A stretch of 64,000 bases of DNA from Eucalyptus grandis (GCF_016545825.1 NC_052619.1:10493501-10557500), one strand, 5' to 3'; counted from the first letter of the stretch, positions 10,876-24,698 are shown. The notes: generated by a model not told the origin, from the sequence alone. Numbers and translations are program-made.

Positions 10876-12507
10876 GTAAGTTTGTCAAAATGCCCTCTTT
10901 TTTCCGCTACTTCTGTGTGAAGATGCTTGTCTCGGCCGATGATTTCTGCAGTTAATACTCGTGTCCTTGCGTGTGACTTTGTTACGAGAACCAAGTACAT
11001 GTATTTAACGGCATATAACGAGTGAACGGCATTTGTTATGAGAGCCAGGTACATGTATTTAACAGCATATAAGGACTGATCGGACCACAGGTTAACTTAG
11101 TTCCTCCGGCTGAGGACACTGCCGTAGTTAAATATACACTCTTGATTCATCTAAGGCTACGTTCGCTTTGCGGAAAAATAAGTGATTTGAATTTTTATTT
11201 TTTTTAAATGATTGCTTATATCATTTAGAAAAATTAATCAATAGAAAATGTTTTCATCATCACAATTTATGCATAACTTATTTTGTGGGTGATAAAAAGA
11301 ATTTCCATTCATTTATTTTTGTATGTGATATTTGCGATTATTTTTCGAAAAATATTTTCCAAATTACTCATTTTTTGGAAATGAATGCGCTCTAGAGTTG
11401 TATCGAGTTGATATTTTTTCTATTTTAAGTTCCTAATCAAAAACTTTTAATGAAAATGTTTAAGATATACAAGAAACAAGAGCTTAGAAATTTAATACAT
11501 CTAAAAATTAGAACGAGATTTAAATTAATATAAGTATGAGTATTTATGGATAAATTAATATCGTTTTTAGATATCATTTTTCTAACATTTATTAAAAAAC
11601 GGCAGGACAACTCAAAATGAGGATCCACTTTTACCATCGCAAGCTAAAATATGATTAAATGGAACTATAATACTTGTAAACACCGGAAAAGTAAAAGGAT
11701 AATAAAAAAACAACATATTCTTTGTTAATTTAGGAAATTATTGAAAAAAATTATAATATCTAGCTATCAATGTAAATAAGAAAACTTATGAATAGTAATA
11801 AAAAGACTATTTTAACTAAGACCGGTTACTAAACTTTCTCGGATTTGTTTTGACAGGAAAAATAGATATGATTCAGTTGACGTTTTTTTTTTCTCATCAC
11901 ATGTTTAGTTCAGCAAAAGATGGTCCACAAAATTGCTTTACTATATAAAAATCCTAATTAAACGTTTCCTGCTGCAGATTTACAATGTGAAATGGCCCAT
12001 AGCGAAAGAGATGAAGTACCGATGCTGTCGGAAACGCAGCAGCAATTATCAGATGATTATAACAGCTCTCAACCTCGGTCACGTATATCTAGGACCCGGA
12101 GTGTGTCAATTTCCATCCCTACGAGCTCCATGGAGTCATACGAGAGTATAACGAGTCGAGCAGGTTACACTGGACCTTTAAGGAGTGAAAGGAGGACACC
12201 TTTCTCGCTAATGAGTGGCCCGTTACGCAATCGCGGACCTGAAAGTACCTTCGGGCATAACCCCGGTGCGCCTGGAACTGGAAGCACGGGAGTGGAGTCG
12301 CAACATATGAAAGAAAAATTCCCTTCTTTTAGCATAAAGGATCGTATTGACTCCGCAGATGACGACTATGGTGCTAAAAATGAGCATTTACTGAGGTCCG
12401 GACGACTGGGGATGTGCAATGACCGTTACTGTACAACTTGCCCCTCACATTACAATAGAAGGGCGCAACAAACAAGTTCTGAAAGTTCAAGTATAGCTGA
12501 TACCCGG

Positions 12508-12549
12508 GTAAATGCCATACTTGCAGAGCCTTTTGCTATGTTTGATAAG
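12508..12549 (+). other. Ambiguous end of first coding exon, copy 1
   Basis: Two phase-0 donors are possible. One is CGG|GTAAAT ending the exon at 12507. The other is AAG|GTCCTG ending it at 12549, which adds 14 residues ending AMFDK. The second restores an FD..FH motif recalled from homologues next to FHKALYGDAK; the first is the stronger donor. Copy 3 has a stop in the longer version. Confidence 0.5.
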
Positions 12550-15500
12550 GTCCTGAGAATGAGATTCTCCAATTCTACCGAACGCTGGAAATTGTCGGTT
12601 TTAACTTTGTCATTCTTAGAAAATGAGGGATCACAAGTTTTATCTTCTCACTTTCTGATCACGGTCACCACTTCTTGGTTTGCAATTTTTCGATTTACTA
12701 TAGTATTCTGCGAGTACTAATCTGTTTGCGTTTTAAAGTCACCTTGTATGTTCGCACAATCTTCTATTGGCTGGAAGTTCATAAAAAGCAATTTAATTTG
12801 GCTTAAGGCCAAAGCAAAAGCTGCCTTAGATTTTCAATAAGTTACCCGCAGTCCCATAACTCTACGATTATAATGTAGGTGATTACTCTATCTCTAAGCA
12901 ATAAGCATAACTTTCTAGTTAGTGTGGGACTTGGAGCTCTGGTGACGATGGTATCAAAAGGTACAACAACGAAGATCTGAGATTGACTTCACCAGTACTT
13001 CAAAGATGCTTTTGTTTTGAGCACATCTTTTATGCACCATGCCTTATCCAGTAGGATATGTGAATTTACGTCTTCAAAGTAAAGAAGCTTCGCTGCTTGA
13101 CTTTTACTTGCAGTTTCACAAAGCTCTTTATGGGGATGCCAAAAGTTGGGCAAGGAGGTTCTTCACTTATGTCAGTGCCCACATTCCTGGCGTCATAAAT
13201 CCTCATGCTCAAGCTGTTCAGCGGTGGAACAAATTTTTTGTCATTTCTTGTGTAGCGGTCCTCTTTATAGACCCATTGTTTTTGCTCTTGCTGTATGTAC
13301 CAAAGGTATGGCTCAGCTGCAGCATTGTCATGTTCACATGGCTTGAAAATATAGGTTGCTTGATGGTTGAGTTAATAACGTTCTTACAGTATTTTCTTCC
13401 TCTCTAATTCCTAAATGGTTCCCAAAATGAAGTTTAAATTCTTTCCATTTTTCACCCTGCTATAAACCACCTAGTTCTGGTTAGATTTACTCCACTACTT
13501 ATCAAGTTTTTACTGCCCTGTTAATATCTGCAGATATTCTTCACTTTACAGATTAAGCTTCTTAATCATGGTTTGATGCACATGTAGCCCAAGCTACAAC
13601 CGGTGGTGTTTGAGTTTATCCTTCTCTATAACTCAATGTTATGTTTATTTCCAATTCTCAAAATTTGACCATGGTACAGTAAGTTAAATCTCCTTTGGCC
13701 AAGGCTGATCTAATCAACTAAAGTGATCTCCTCTTAGCAATGATTTCTTCAAATATATTTTACCAAAGTCAACACCCCTGTTTAGGTTGGCATCCGTTTT
13801 GCATTAGCGAAGGAAATATAATATGCCTGAACCCATTTTAAATACTTTTGATAAAATCCTGATCATATTCATTATCCAAATTGTGACTTTCTGCAAAAAA
13901 AATGTCATTAATCATATGTCCCCTAAAATTTCTCGTTTATTTGCATTTTGGCTTTTGTGCTTGTACTTTATTGCTCTTGTAACTTTTCTTTTGCAGATTC
14001 AAACAACCATCATAAGCTTTTCGGTTTGCACACAATTACATCCCTTCACTTATCCATCCTTGATTGCAGGAATATATGTGTAAGGTTAAACAGGCGCATG
14101 ACAAAAACAGTCGTTGTTTTCAGAAGCATGACGGACCTCATGTACCTATTGCACATTCTTCTGCAGGTAGGCTGCTTTTTACCAACTTGTTGGATTGTTT
14201 TCTTTTCTCGTTGGTGAATTAACAGTATCCTTTTATTGTTTTTCTTACTCTTTTCATCCACTATAGATTTTTGTTTTTGTTCCTTGTAACAACTTTTGAA
14301 TGCTTCAAGGGGAAACGTGTTATTCCGAGGGAACCTCCATGGTGTTATACGAATGTTCTGCAGTTTTCAATTCCAGTACTCAAAAGTAATTTTTTATTCA
14401 ACTGCATCCACTGTTGTACTCCCGTTATCAGATACATATTGTAGTGTTGGAAAGTGAATTGGAATGTTGTGTAGACAAAGTTGACTACATATGTTGATCA
14501 TGCATCCAGCCACAAACTTCTCGTACCAGCTTTTCAAAAGTTCCTCTATTTGAGCATCTCCTTCTTAGAAAAGCAACAAGTATCACCAGGAACTCACCTT
14601 GCAGGCATTCATCTTCTTATGCGTGAAAACGAGCATAGAAAATAAGAGACAAGTGATCCTATCTGCTGTGCAAGTTTTTAGGGTGATCTAAATATTTGCT
14701 AGAGTTTTTTGCATTCAGATATAAATACTCAATTTTTTCCGAATGGCTCGTTACACTTAATATTTTAGACTTCATAAAGTCAGAAATCCTCATGGCCATA
14801 TTACCTAGAAAATTAGACTTGTTAGAAACCTTTTGTAGTGAAAGGCTTCTCTATTGGGGTGATATCTCTTGATACCTTCTTAATGGAAACATGGTACTCA
14901 TTTCTAGAAAAAGATGAGTCATTCGATGTTGATTACAGCTAAAAGTCAACTAGATGGGATTTTACTCGGTGTATATTTTAACTCTTGTAATATCAGAGTT
15001 TAATTTTTGGAAAGACTTACCGATCAAAAAGGCTGCATTGGAAGAGCTTCAGAACAGACTTCCATGAGACAGAAAGTTCTTGCCTCTCATTTGTGAATGG
15101 CTCTTTTACACAACCCAAATTTTACATCCCTTATTCAGCACTTTATTAACTTAACTAGCATAAATATGTCAGGTGCTTGACTTCTATCATAGCTTTCTTC
15201 TTCGGGCAGTAACGAAATTTAAGGTGAAAGGTTGTCACGTTAGGAGCTTTTATGGCCGCCTTCACAGTCCTTGATGATTGCTTTCTTTGCCAACTTTTTG
15301 CAGTTTAGGTTGGCTTACGTAGCTCCTGAGACCAGAGTGGCTGGTGCTGGAGATTTAGTTGACCATCCAAAAAGAATCTTTCTCCATTATCTGCGAGGAT
15401 ACTTCTTGTTAGATCTTTTGGTTGCAGTTCCACTTCCACAAGTAAGTCCTTGTTTCTCTGATGCATTAACCTTAATTTTTTCGGTATTACATTGATTTTT

Positions 15501-17585
15501 AAGATGCTTCAGCTATATGAATAATGTAGAGGTAGGTTTTTGTGGGTTGGCAGTGTGAAACAAATTTGCATTGGATTAAATGTTCTGCCAAGTCAATTTG
15601 TATTGCCATTACAATTCACAGGCTTATCTCTGCAGTCTCAATTACCTTTAGATAATCTGGATGTTATTGCTTCTACTTATCAAAATAATCACATCGTTGT
15701 AAATGGGTTTTACTGTCCCTTTCGAGATTTTCTAAGGACCTCTCCCCGATGCCTCCAGTCAGCTCTTTCTCCAGGACTGACTTGTAATACGTGTGTTTTA
15801 TCATCCTGTATTTATATAACATACTGTGGCATGACCGACCCCACCACATCTGGTGGGATCTAAGAAATGTTCCACCGAGTGGACTATAATAGCTGTTAGT
15901 TTCATGTCTTGATATGACTACTCTCTTCTGATAATCAAATGCTTCCTTGACTGCTTGCAGATATTGATATTTTCTGAAAAGTATGCAATGAGACTTTTAC
16001 GCACAGGCGTTCTTATCCAGTACATTCCCAGATTATATCGAGTTTTGCCCTTACTTGTGGGTCAGTCTCCTACTGGCCTCACTTTTGATTCAGCATGGGC
16101 AAATTTTGTCATCAATCTTATCATGTTTGTGTTGGCTGGCCATGTCGTTGGATCATGCTGGTACTTTCTTGGGCTAAAGGTGGGTGGCGTCATTTTTTTT
16201 TCTACATAATTTGTTCTTATGTATTAGAACCCCAGAATAATAAGGATAGTGTGTTGAACTCTTGCTACTACACTCATTACCATCATGATGCCTCTTTGTT
16301 TAGCTGGTAATGCTAATTTCTTTCGCATTTTTGTTTGATTGTGGGAATACGTCCTTTCTGTAAGATGCTGATTGGGGTTGAACTCATTCAGGACCTGTTT
16401 CAGGTTGTGCTTTTTTTGCACTTAACAACAAAGCTAAGCCCACGTCTGTGGTTTGAGTTCTCTAATCATGTTCTTGTCAAATTTTTTGTCTCTACTAGCC
16501 CTTTCAGATGAATCATCCATGTGGTCTTGGAGTGATATACGACATGATACTAGTGTCTCAGATCCACATCATGCTGAGGCTGAAGCCTCTGGAATCTCAC
16601 ATCAAAATTCATATGTGTCATGCACTTTACTTTGGAAGCACAGTGTGCCATCTCAAAGCAAAGTTATGTCCATATAAGCATGGTTTTATCGATGTGCTAA
16701 GTTTGAAGTCAAGTTTTTGAATCAAATTTATTCACATTAATATGTCATAGATCAACACCGCATGGTTGTGGACTGCAAAGGATTATATCACTACAATGTC
16801 TAATCGCATGTTATTTAATGTACTGGTCTTGGCCTGTACTGATCCTTTATCACGGAGCTCATGTTGGCACACGTACTTCTTTTATATGACCCACGGTCCT
16901 TATACCATACATCTTTATGCTTTTCTGGGATTTTGAACTAAACACATAAGAATGGGTTCTTCCTTTCAGCCTTCTGTTAAAATGCTGGTAAAGTAGCTCC
17001 AAAACTTAGTGACTGAATGAGAGATTTTTCCAGCAAAGCAATTCTTTCTTCGTCTAATCTCACTCTCTCCATCATGCCAGAGGGTTAATCAATGTCTTCT
17101 GGAAGCATGCAAACCAGCCGGCCTGTGTAGCTTTATGGATTGTGGAGATGGAGACAACATTGACAAATTCAAAAATAATGCAACATGGACAACAAATCCG
17201 AATGTTACTGCTTGTTTTAACTCCAATGATTTTGGTTATGGAATTTATCAAAACGCTGTTAATCTTACCAAAGAGGCAAACGTGGTCACGAGATATGTGT
17301 TTTCGTTGTTTTGGGGATTCCAGGTACTTATTTACATTCTTATAGATTCGGCCTATTTCTAATCGGACCAAATAGTATACTGTACAATAGCCTAGCAACG
17401 CATTCCAAGGAAAAGGCATTTTGCTCTCCTGCTCTTTATTCTTTTCCTCTTAAAATTGCTTGGTTGAAGCAACATATTGAATTAGGGTAAATCTGTAGAT
17501 CAATATTTCACCTGCCTTAAAAAGGAGGGATTTTTTTTTTTTTTTTTGGAGGGGGTGGATGAACAATCCTTGTCCTTGTTTTATT

Positions 17586-17899
17586 GTGGGATAATAGCAC
17601 AAATAGTCATTAAACATTGATCGAAGTGCAATGTTGTTTTTGAACTTTTAATTTGTACAATATGGTCTCTGAACTTTGGCTCAACGTGTGTAAAATCGTA
17701 CCTAGACTTTTAATTTATTCAGTGTGGTCTATGAGCTACTGATAAATTCTCAACATAGTCCCTAGACTATATGAAAATGTTTAAAAATTCAGGGACTGCA
17801 TTCAATATTGGACCAAAGTTCAGGAATTATATACAAATTAAGAGTTCGGGAATGACATTACACATTGGGCCAAAGTTCAAGGACCATATGTGTCATTTT
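17586..17899. mobile_element. Mutator-like MITE in copy 1 intron (314 bp)
   Basis: Flanked by a perfect 10-bp direct repeat TTGTTTTATT (17576-17585 and 17900-17909). The ends are imperfect inverted repeats of about 28 bp containing CACAAATAGTC and its complement-like GACCATATGTGT. Copy 3 has one TTGTTTTATT and no insert near 51558-51567. The duplication length and TIR length suit a Mutator-type MITE. Confidence 0.8.
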
Positions 17900-20800
17900 T
17901 TGTTTTATTATTTGTCCACTCTTAGCAATAATCAGAAGAGCAAACACACTATTAGCTGCAGCAAAGGCCTCTTCATTTCTTGGGATATATGGAATAAGAT
18001 GCATGGCTTCATGCAGGATGAACACCTGGAACTTTTTATTTTCCATCAATGCAAGTCAAAGCTGCAAATTTGGAGGACTCTCCACTTCATCTTTTTACCT
18101 TCTTTTTTTTTTCCTCTGTGACGGTTCCATTTTAATATCTTTCTATCCTTGCGGGAGTTTCTATTGTGCTTTGAACTTCCAGAAAGATTGAGGCAGTAGG
18201 GCATATCTTGGTTGTATGAGTGAATCTGTTCTCTGCTATTAACGAGAATAGCACATTGAAATATGAGGAAAGAAGAGAAGATCATTGCACGATATTCTCT
18301 TTATAATTCTTGAGAGAGAGTGAATAATAAGTATGAACCCGAAAAACTATTGCTTTTGGATGTCGTGTGTTAGAACTATCTGCCAGCCCATCCTGATTTA
18401 ATATCCTCCAAATTCAGCCTAAACTTGTCAATTGTTTTTTTTTTTCTCACTATTTCCATGATTGCATTACCAATATGGCCTGCAGAGAAACGTTCTTGTG
18501 TTTTTATAACATCATGCATTTAATACACCTTAAAGTGAAGATACAATTTGTAACACATCGTACTCATTTTCTTTTTCAAATTTTGAAGCAAATAAGTACT
18601 CTAGCTGGAAATCAAACTCCAAGCTACTCTGTTCCAGAAGTCCTGTTTACCATGGGCATTATTGGATTGCGCCTCTTGCTGTTTGCTCTTCTCATTGGAA
18701 ATATGCAGAACTTCCTCCAGGCTCTGGGAAGAAGGTGTGACCTCTCACATTGACAAACTTTTTATATTGACAGATCTGTTAATCTTTACTATTGTGCTTG
18801 TGCAAAATATTTGAGATTATTTGATTGATACAATGATGACCTTTAAAAATTTTCATATCCAAGTGTATGTGTGATGGTTTTATGGCTTCCCAGACAAACA
18901 GTTCCATAATGCTATCATTTGAGATGATGAATATCCTTTTACAGATTTTTTGTGTGAGTCTTTCAGTATTGGCTTTCAGATTTCATTCTTTGGACATGTA
19001 AATATGGTATTGGGCAGATATGTATTCATCATGGTTTCTTAGTTTATTAGCACGAATGAATCTGAGTAATTGGTATTCTTGCAATTTGTTAATCTTAGGC
19101 AACATCAAGAAGATATGGCTCTAATAATTTAAGCATTATAACAGCACCGAATGCTCATATAGATTAGCTTCAAGAATTCTTGAGCAGATCTAAGTTATGT
19201 TTTTAGGCTGGTTTGGTTTCAAGAATTGTTAACTGCCATATGAAAATGGAGCTTGCTTAAACATTCTTGTAATATTTCATGTGCAAGTGGCAATTGTAAC
19301 GAATACTAGTAATTGGGAAAAGAAACATCCTAGGCTATGTCTAGTCCTTCAAAAATGTCTCAACATCTCTTGAAATCACATACTGAAACACCACATGAGA
19401 AAGCATCCCCAAGGTGACTGATGAAACTTATTAGTGATGTGCATGCAGACCTTTCTATGCACCTCTGCTCCCAATTTGTATCTGTTCTTTTGACCAATAC
19501 TGATTAAGGATGTTCCTAGTGAACATTAGTGCGCCTTTTATTGTTGGACATCTTGGATTTAAACTGTCAGCTGACTTTTATTTTTCCCCAATCCTCCCAG
19601 GAGGCTAGAAATGTCATTAAGGCGTCGGGATGTTGAGCAATGGATGAGTCACAGACGCTTACCTGAACAGCTAAGAAGGTAAACACGGCATTTCTTCCTA
19701 CCTTTCTCATGTACTTCTTCTCCTGAGTAGAGACATATCGATTGCATTATCCAGTATCCTGTTGTCATTTTAGCTGCTTGAATTTGGTGTTGAAGCAAAC
19801 ATGTCTTCTTACAACGTCTTGCCCAATGGGGTTCACAGAAGGGCTCTGTCCAATTTATACTGAATGATGAGCTGAAAGCGTCATGTTGAGTGAATTGAAA
19901 ATTGTAAAAGAGAAGGGACCTTTTATCTATGAGATCGTTAGGCTATGTGGTCATTAGAACTTGTGCATAGTGTTTGATATGATCTTGGCTTTCAATTATC
20001 CTCTCTATTTGCCTGTTCATGCGTACTATCAGTGTTTTTGTGCTTCCTCATATTATTGACCATATTGTATGATTCTTTGGATTGGAAGCTGAGAGGTTTT
20101 TTCTTCATTTGGTGGGTTAGATCGAAGTCTTCTGCCTTGTTTTGTGAATATACGTACAATAAGACTGAAGCTTGGGGGTCAATGGCACTTCTGGAAATTA
20201 GCTAGAGGACTCTGAGCCAAGTTTATGTCCGTACGGGATATGAGCAGCAAATTTGATTCTCTATGAAGTTGATGCAGGGGTTGGGTTGAAGATGTGGGAT
20301 AGACCAGCATCGGTTGGTAAAATTAGCTCTAATAGAAGATGGTTTGTTAAAACCAGTAACTTGGGGGCTTCAACTAGGTAGATTTTTATGTTGATGGTGG
20401 ATAAATTTGACACTGTGGGTCCTACTGATCATCGGCAAAGAGATTGCGCAAGTATACCTGTGTCCTCTGCCTGCGTTTTGTTTTCTTTCTGTACTATCAT
20501 GCTTATCATCATTGGTTTCTGCATCTCTCTGTACTTTGCATTCTGGAACTGTTTCTAGACATATCCTTTGCTGCTGCTTGAGCCAGTCATGCACTAGTGT
20601 TTTATAATGTAGTTCTGAGCATCCGCATATTTTCCCTGAAACGTGGATAAGCATCTAGACATATAGGTCATGTCCAATGTGTGCTCTATGGAGGCTCCTT
20701 TTCAATTGACCGGAAATGGCCTATTATGCAGAAGAGTACGCGAAGCTGAGCGATACCATTGGGCTGCCACTAGAGGAGTCAATGAAGAAATGCTTCTCGA

Positions 20801-22532
20801 GGATTTGCCTGAAGATCTTCAGAGGGATATAAGACGCCATCTCTTCAAATTTGTGAAAAGAGTAAGCCCTGGAACTGAGCTGAAATGAGGGTGGGATTTA
20901 GTGCAAGTTAAAACCCTTAGAAATCAGTTCTCTTTTTTGCGATTACCTAGAATGAGCAGATTTTAGGGCCAAAAAATTAATTGAAGTTCACTGCTGTTGT
21001 GGATGAAGATGAAGATGAAAGCCACGTTTTATAATTTAAGCTTCCTCTCTCTTCAATCATGTGCAGCCTTTTGTAACCAAAAGCTCCCCCCCAGGTTGAA
21101 TATCTGGCTGTGCTTCCATCATAGGTCCTCAGTTGGAAGCTAACTACTGATATTTGTAGCATATGCTTGATCAGATAACTAGATAAGTGGATGATCAGTC
21201 TTGAAATTTAGGTCATTAAGTGCTTAGATGGATAGCTAAAAGGCAATTTTAAAGGTCTCATTCGTTGGTTATTAGTTTCAATTGGTAAACATTACCAAGC
21301 TTTTGTCTTAGTTTTAATTGGCATCTAGATGGAGACAGCTCAATGTAGAAACTACAAAAGAACGACATGGCTAAGAATTATTGCTAGTCTCTACATCCCC
21401 CCAGATACTGCCACTTCTGAAAACAAGCTCTAATCTTCAGAAAATGGATTTTTCTAATGCGACATGACTGGTTTGTTCTGCTGGGTTCAGCCAACAGGCA
21501 ACAATTGCCACCTATGCAAAAAGAAGTGCAGAACTCCATATCTCTGACATACTTTAAAAATAAAACAGTTTAAGCCATCCTGGATTCTAGACATCAAATT
21601 TGTGGCTACCATGATAAGTCTGGACTAACTTTAAACTCAAGACTTACTAATATCTATTTTATTATGTTGCAGGTGAGAATATTTGCAGTAATGGAGGATC
21701 ATATTGCAGATGCAATTTGCGAGAAGTTACGGCAAAAAACATACATCAAAGGAAGCAAGATCCTGCATCCTGGCGTTCTTGTTGAAAAGTTGATTTTCAT
21801 TGTCCACGGGAAAATTGAGAGCAGAGGAGAAGATGGGGTTACAAGTTTATGTGAAGGAGATGTATGCGGGGAAGAGCTTCTAGCTTGGTGCCTTGAGAGT
21901 TCTTCTGTGAACAAAGGTACAAATCGCAGTCTTTCTGAATGGTCTTTAATTATCGACTGACTTGACATATTAAGAGCATTTCAATATATGTAATATTGAA
22001 GATGGACGAAAGATAAGACCACCTGGAAACCGGTTGCTGAGTAACAGGACAGTAACATGTGTGACAAATGTTGAAGCCTTTGCACTACGAGCAGAAGACC
22101 TTGAAGAAGTCACCAGGTTATTTGCAAGATTCCTGCGCAATCCAAAAGTTCAAGGAGCCATAAGGTTCTTGCTCTTTCTTAACAGATGATTTAGCACTAC
22201 TATGTTTTACTGGCAAATCAAGCATATCACTGAACTATTGGCCAAAAAATAGCGACTAAGTTTAACTGTTTGAGATCCGCTCTGTTTCCTGTGTACGTTC
22301 TCTTTTTGAACCTAAAGGCAGGAACAACTAGTCAGTCTGATGGTTTGTAATTTGCTCCTACATGGACAGCATAGACAAATGTTTGGATTATGCACTTGTG
22401 ACACAAAAGCCTGGTTGCAGGTATGTATCACCATACTGGAGGGGACTTGCAGCAACTCGTATCCAAGTTGCTTGGAGATACAGGAAGCAACAACTAAGTC
22501 GTGCCAACACTTCACAGTCACAGCATCCTTAA

Positions 22533-24127
22533 CATTATCAAATTATGTTGATGGTATAAACGACATTCCTCTTCTGTCTGTATTTATACTAGGTTCCAGT
22601 CATGTTGTGACTGCAAACCGTAAGAGTGGACATGTTGTAAGGGCATGATGATATAGGCATGTAATTCAAATTGTGATATATGTGAGATGTAGATTCTTCA
22701 ACACAAAATGATATATGAGAGATTAGATGATGATCGCCTTGTAGGAGCGTTGATCAGATAACGGATCGTGACTGAGCTTAGTAACACCACTCCGCTCATT
22801 GCCTACAATGAGCTGAGATCTCCCAGAGTGCTTGTATAGACGACTCCATTCTACAGAAAATTTTAGAAGGAATATCTTGTAAGGACCAGAGATCGGAATT
22901 GGGATGAGAAACTACAACAAATGCTGTCGGTATTCAATATTGCAGTCTTTTGTTGTTACTGTAGGTTCCATCTGACCAGATGAGAAAGAGGAGTTGTAGA
23001 GTGTCTCACCCTTAGATTAATTGCCATGTTGGAAAATCCATTTAAATATCACAAAAGGTCTGGAATGTGAAGACATTTGCTCTGTTGAAGCATCCAGTCA
23101 CAGGTTGCTCCTATGTGTTTTAATGGCATAACGTTTTGGTCAGAATGTCTTGAACTGCATAAAAGAGCACCACGGACGCCGAGCTACTCTGAAGTGCATT
23201 ATTTTTGCCATTGTATTCCTCATCCGCCTGGTCGAATGTACAGAGAAGAGCTAGTAACGAGCATAGCGTACATTGAGATTAGGTGTGAGCATAGCATTAT
23301 TTTTGACACTGCATTCTTCATCGCCAGAATAGTTTTTTACTTTCATTTTTCGAAGCTTCCTTTTTTCTTTTTACCAAAGCCAAGTAGCCAGTACTTCCAG
23401 TGTATTGCGTAACGCAAGGAAAAATTGAGAGTTTTTATTTACCTCCTTCTCTTTTATTCGAGATGCAAAGAGCAGACTAAGGTATAAATCAGGTTTTGAG
23501 ATTAGGTGTGAGCAGAAGTGGCCATAAATAATCGTGTTAGAGAAAAATTACAATTTAGGATTAGATTAATTGTACCTTATATTATTTGCAATTGCATTCT
23601 CGCCCTCTATGTATAGAAGTCTTGTACTCTTCATTTTGACATATATAGCATTTTTCAATTTCACCACAAATCTCACCTCGGTGTTAAGAGTCCTTATTGC
23701 ATTCTAAGGAAATGTCCATCAAGTCACGCAAGCCACATTGGCCACACTTCTCCACCAAGTAAGTACACGGTGTTTGTAACTATGCTAGTCGTATTGCCTG
23801 CGTTTCTCCACCGAGTCCGCAGCCTTCAGTTGCTGTTCCACACGGTTCAGCTACCTGTTTTAAAAAACAAACACCACCACCAGACTCGCCGCCCTTAATC
23901 CAGCCTGATAATGAAATTTCATCATGAACAGACTCCGGACGCCGCCTCACGTGCCACCATGCGCTATCACGTCTTGGATCCGCCAAGCTCACAGCCATTT
24001 CAGCGTTATTTTTTACATCTTCTGCTGGTTGCTTAGAAAAAAAAAATAACACAATCATCACTACTAGACTCGCTGCCCTTGGACCATTGAAATTTCGCAT
24101 CAATCCGTCGCTGGATGTCACCGCATG
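22533..24127 (+). other. 3' flank of CNGC copy 1, no gene seen
   Basis: 3'UTR and intergenic sequence shared with 39616-41192. ORFs such as 23113-23412 are not conserved in frame between the two units and show no domain. A run from 23180 to 23520 recurs in part at 40240-40610 and near 56040-56160, marking the common end of the duplicated segment. Confidence 0.6.
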
Positions 24128-24681
24128 CGCCTACATGTATTGCTGAGAGTGAGATCAACTCGCGTGCACACCCTTCACACGTCGGCCTCTTTTGCGAGTG
24201 CTATGTTAACATCATAGCTGACATCAAAAATGTCACATAAAGAACAAATTTTACTATAGATCAGTGGTATGGCGGATATTACAACTATACTCGAGTTACT
24301 CAAATACTCTACGCGTTTCCAATTATATAAAATACATCACACAATGTTTAGCCCCACAATTTTTTATGAAATAATATCTCAATTTCACGAAAGAATTACA
24401 CGTAAATCTTACCATAAAATTAAATGACTTCAACACTAACGTTCTTGCTGTAATTGCATATATAAGAACAATGAGCCCACTTTGAAGCACTTGATATTCG
24501 GTTTTTCAAGATTGCTTGCATCAACAGGGGCGTAGAGCAAACCCACGATCTAATATTATATGTATATATACCCATGACGAGGCTAAAGTCAACATGGATT
24601 AGAAAATCCATGCTCCGAAACTTAATCGGTCAATCCAAAATTGAAGTCGGACTTTCCTCCTTTGCTGTTTTCTTGCACGCA

Positions 24682-24698
24682 CTTTGACCGAGTCAAAG
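24682..24698. promoter_or_regulatory. Inverted W-box-like pair, unit 2
   Basis: Identical to the unit 1 motif: CTTTGAC, CGA, GTCAAAG. It is far upstream of the untranslated exon, so the regulatory role is only a suggestion. Confidence 0.3.

Larger units (their letters stand above)
11992..22532 (+). pseudogene. CNGC19/20-like channel, copy 1 (frameshifted)
   Basis: Plant cyclic nucleotide-gated cation channel, group IVa type. Coding exons: 11992-12507 (or to 12549), 13114-13305, 14070-14166, 15304-15441, 15961-16179, 17081-17323, 18589-18734, 19601-19678, 20732-20861, 21673-21916, 22002-22164, 22421-22532. Order: N-terminal cysteine motif (CNDRYCTTC), S1-S6, pore with STLAGNQ, C-linker (EAERYHWAATRGVNEE), cyclic-nucleotide domain (GDVCGEELLAWCLE), IQ motif (IQVAWRYRKQQL). 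Junctions are GT-AG and phase-consistent except coding exon 3, which is 97 nt instead of 99: two bases are missing near 14082 compared with both sisters, so the frame breaks before S2. S6 carries Arg where the sisters have Gly (GIIGLRLLL), and the conserved VRG of the CNBD is VHG. These point to a decaying gene. A sequencing error at exon 3 is possible but would not explain the other two changes. Confidence 0.85.

Noticed and set aside
13039..13113. Possible N-terminal extension of coding exon 2 (MPYPVGYVNL...)
   Set aside because: A consensus acceptor (TTTTACTTGCAG) directly precedes FHKALYGDAK, where CNGC20 homology begins; the extension is intron sequence in all copies.
13823..14083. ORF running through the acceptor into coding exon 3 of copy 1
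   Set aside because: It is intron sequence; the conserved acceptor TTGATTGCAG and comparison with copies 2 and 3 place the exon start at 14070.
15540..15863. 107-codon ORF conserved in copies 1 and 2 (32631-32951)
   Set aside because: Copy 3 has an in-frame TAA at the matching place, there is no channel homology, and flanking exons join in phase without it.
21673..21960. Coding exon 10 read through to a stop as a separate small gene
   Set aside because: It is the CNBD exon; the donor AAAG|GTACAA and the next exon at 22002 continue the domain in phase.
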